Positions 5,337 to 6,517 of a stretch of DNA of 6,517 bases are shown here, piece by piece. This stretch comes from Flavobacteriales bacterium (GTDB taxonomy: Bacteria > Bacteroidota > Bacteroidia > Flavobacteriales_E > Vicingaceae). The stretch lies in the NCBI GenBank assembly GCA_029262915.1, contig JAJCYN010000171.1, positions 1-6,517 of the forward strand. Reading direction: 5' to 3'. Below the pieces are notes generated by a model. The model was not told where the DNA came from, did not search any database, and saw only the letters and a list, made by a program, of their open reading frames with translations. Position numbers and translations under genes: made by a program. Position 1 is the first letter of the stretch. Each line of letters opens with the position of its first letter.

Positions 5337-6517
5337 TTGCAAAACAACAAAATTTACGATATTACTATAGTTGGAGGAGGCATTGTAGGTGCTGCAACAG
5401 CTTATAAAATTCAACTCAAACATACTGGGCTTAAAGTTCTATTAATAGAAAAAGAAAAACAGTTAGCAGACCATCAAACAGGAAATAACTCTGGAGTTAT
5501 TCATTCAGGATTATATTATAAACCAGGTTCTTATAAGGCAAAAACATGTGTAGATGGCAGAAAGCAATTGGTAAAGTTTGCACAAGAGCATAACATTAAA
5601 CACGATGTTTGTGGTAAAGTGGTAGTTGCTGTTGAAAAAAATGAGTTGCCTTTTATGGATAAAATTTTCCAAAATGGACTAGCAAATAACACCGAAGGAA
5701 TTGAAAAAATTACAGTAAATCAAGTAAAAGAAATTGAACCATTTGTTAAAAGCATTGGAGGTATTTGGGTGCCGTGTACTGGAATTATTGATTATAGAGG
5801 AACAACCGAGAAACTTGCTGAATTAGTTATTCAAAAACAAGTTGATAGTAAGATTGTTTTAGGTGAAGAAGTGTTGGATTATATTCACGGAGGAGATAAA
5901 ACAGAAGTAATAACCTCAAAGAATAAATACTTAACTAAGTATATGATTTTTTGTGGAGGATTACAAGCAGATAGGCTTGCAAAAAAAGATAAGGTTAAGT
6001 TAAAAGAAAAAGTAGTCGGCTTTAGAGGCGATTATTATGATTTAACAGAACAAGCTAAGCATAAAGTGAAAAACTTAATATATCCAGTTCCTAATCCTGA
6101 TTTTCCGTTTTTAGGTGTTCATTTTACGCGTATGGTTGATGGAGGAATTGAATGTGGACCCAATGCTGTTTTTACATTTAAACGAGAAGGTTACCGAAAA
6201 ACAGATTTTAATGTAAAAGATACAATAGATGCATTAACTTATAAAGGAACCTGGAAATTGTTCTTTAATAATATGAGTTTTGCAACCAATGAATATCGAA
6301 GAGCCTTTTCTAAAAAGCTATTCTTAAAAACATTGCAGCGAATGATTCCAGAATTAACAATGGATGATATTAAACCAGGTGGGGCAGGAGTAAGAGCTAT
6401 GCTCTTAAATGAACAAGGAGATACTCGAGATGATTTTAGAATAGAGTATAAAGATAAAAGCATTCACGTACTAAATGCCCCTTCTCCAGCAGCAACAGCT
6501 TGCTTAGCAATTGGTGA
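5337..6517 (+). CDS. lhgO: L-2-hydroxyglutarate oxidase (3' end cut by window)
   Basis: An FAD-dependent DAO-family enzyme that oxidises L-2-hydroxyglutarate to 2-oxoglutarate, passing electrons to oxygen or the quinone pool, and so removes a by-product of 2-oxoglutarate metabolism. 393 codons are visible. The Rossmann motif GGGIVG is at 13-18 with E38 at the end of the second strand. The family signature 'HQTGNNSGVIHSGLYY' is at 46-61, 'PCTGIIDYRG' at 146-155, 'FRGDYY' at 229-234, 'PGGAGVRA' at 347-354, and the C-terminal FAD motif 'SPAATACLAIG' at 383-393. Relatives end soon after this motif, so only a few residues are missing. The frame has no ATG before codon 107; TTG 5337 is chosen because it puts MQNNKIYDITIVGGG at the N-terminus, 3-5 residues before the first strand as in relatives. 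An in-frame TTG at 5259 would add 26 unneeded residues. It runs away from fic and shows no functional link to it. Confidence 0.92.
   Translation, partial: MQNNKIYDITIVGGGIVGAATAYKIQLKHTGLKVLLIEKEKQLADHQTGNNSGVIHSGLYYKPGSYKAKTCVDGRKQLVKFAQEHNIKHDVCGKVVVAVEKNELPFMDKIFQNGLANNTEGIEKITVNQVKEIEPFVKSIGGIWVPCTGIIDYRGTTEKLAELVIQKQVDSKIVLGEEVLDYIHGGDKTEVITSKNKYLTKYMIFCGGLQADRLAKKDKVKLKEKVVGFRGDYYDLTEQAKHKVKNLIYPVPNPDFPFLGVHFTRMVDGGIECGPNAVFTFKREGYRKTDFNVKDTIDALTYKGTWKLFFNNMSFATNEYRRAFSKKLFLKTLQRMIPELTMDDIKPGGAGVRAMLLNEQGDTRDDFRIEYKDKSIHVLNAPSPAATACLAIG

Noticed and set aside
5259..5337. Frameshifted or broken lhgO because it lacks an ATG
   Set aside because: The frame is continuous from the FAD motif to the window end with all family motifs in order; only the start codon is unusual.
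6239..6463. Minus-strand open frame opposite lhgO
   Set aside because: It is a shadow of the conserved lhgO C-terminal coding region with no features of its own.

Overview
The window looks like chromosomal DNA from a flavobacterium-type member of the Bacteroidota. It is strongly AT-rich, the genes lack clear Shine-Dalgarno sequences, several promoter-like TAnnTTTG boxes are present, and the proteins (a secreted OmpA-like protein, a UMF1-type transporter, LhgO) suit that group. The species cannot be named from the sequence.

Layout, left to right. (1) 1-175: the 3' end of a membrane protein, most likely a calcium/sodium antiporter. (2) 221-2599 and 2600-3874, plus strand: a secreted multidomain protein (CAP-like domain, unassigned middle region, OmpA-like domain, helical C-terminus) followed with no gap (TAA|ATG) by a UMF1-family major-facilitator transporter; the two probably form one operon. 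(3) 3909-4041: a large imperfect palindrome that ends in short GTTG/CAAC boxes and closely resembles an integron attC site. (4) 4046-5086, minus strand: a class II Fic protein with a C-terminal winged helix. Its stop codon lies 4 bases from the attC-like element. Upstream of it are a TAnnTTTG box, a 13-bp direct repeat spaced by three helical turns, and a half-site resembling the outer end of the attC-like element. (5) 5195-5240: a perfect 22-bp tandem repeat. (6) 5337 to the window end, plus strand: lhgO, L-2-hydroxyglutarate oxidase, starting at TTG and missing only its last few residues.

The most interesting reading is that 3915-5181 is a single gene cassette inserted between the transporter gene and lhgO. 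Read on the minus strand it begins G^TTGTGC, carries fic, and ends with a foldable site whose first box, GCACAAC, is the exact complement of the cassette's own 5' end. That is what excision and circularisation of an integron-type cassette predicts. The element also holds a consensus promoter pointing out of the cassette. No integrase gene is in the window, so the recombinase is unknown, and a unit bounded by terminal inverted repeats remains an alternative. The flanking genes are ordinary chromosomal functions with no evident link to fic.
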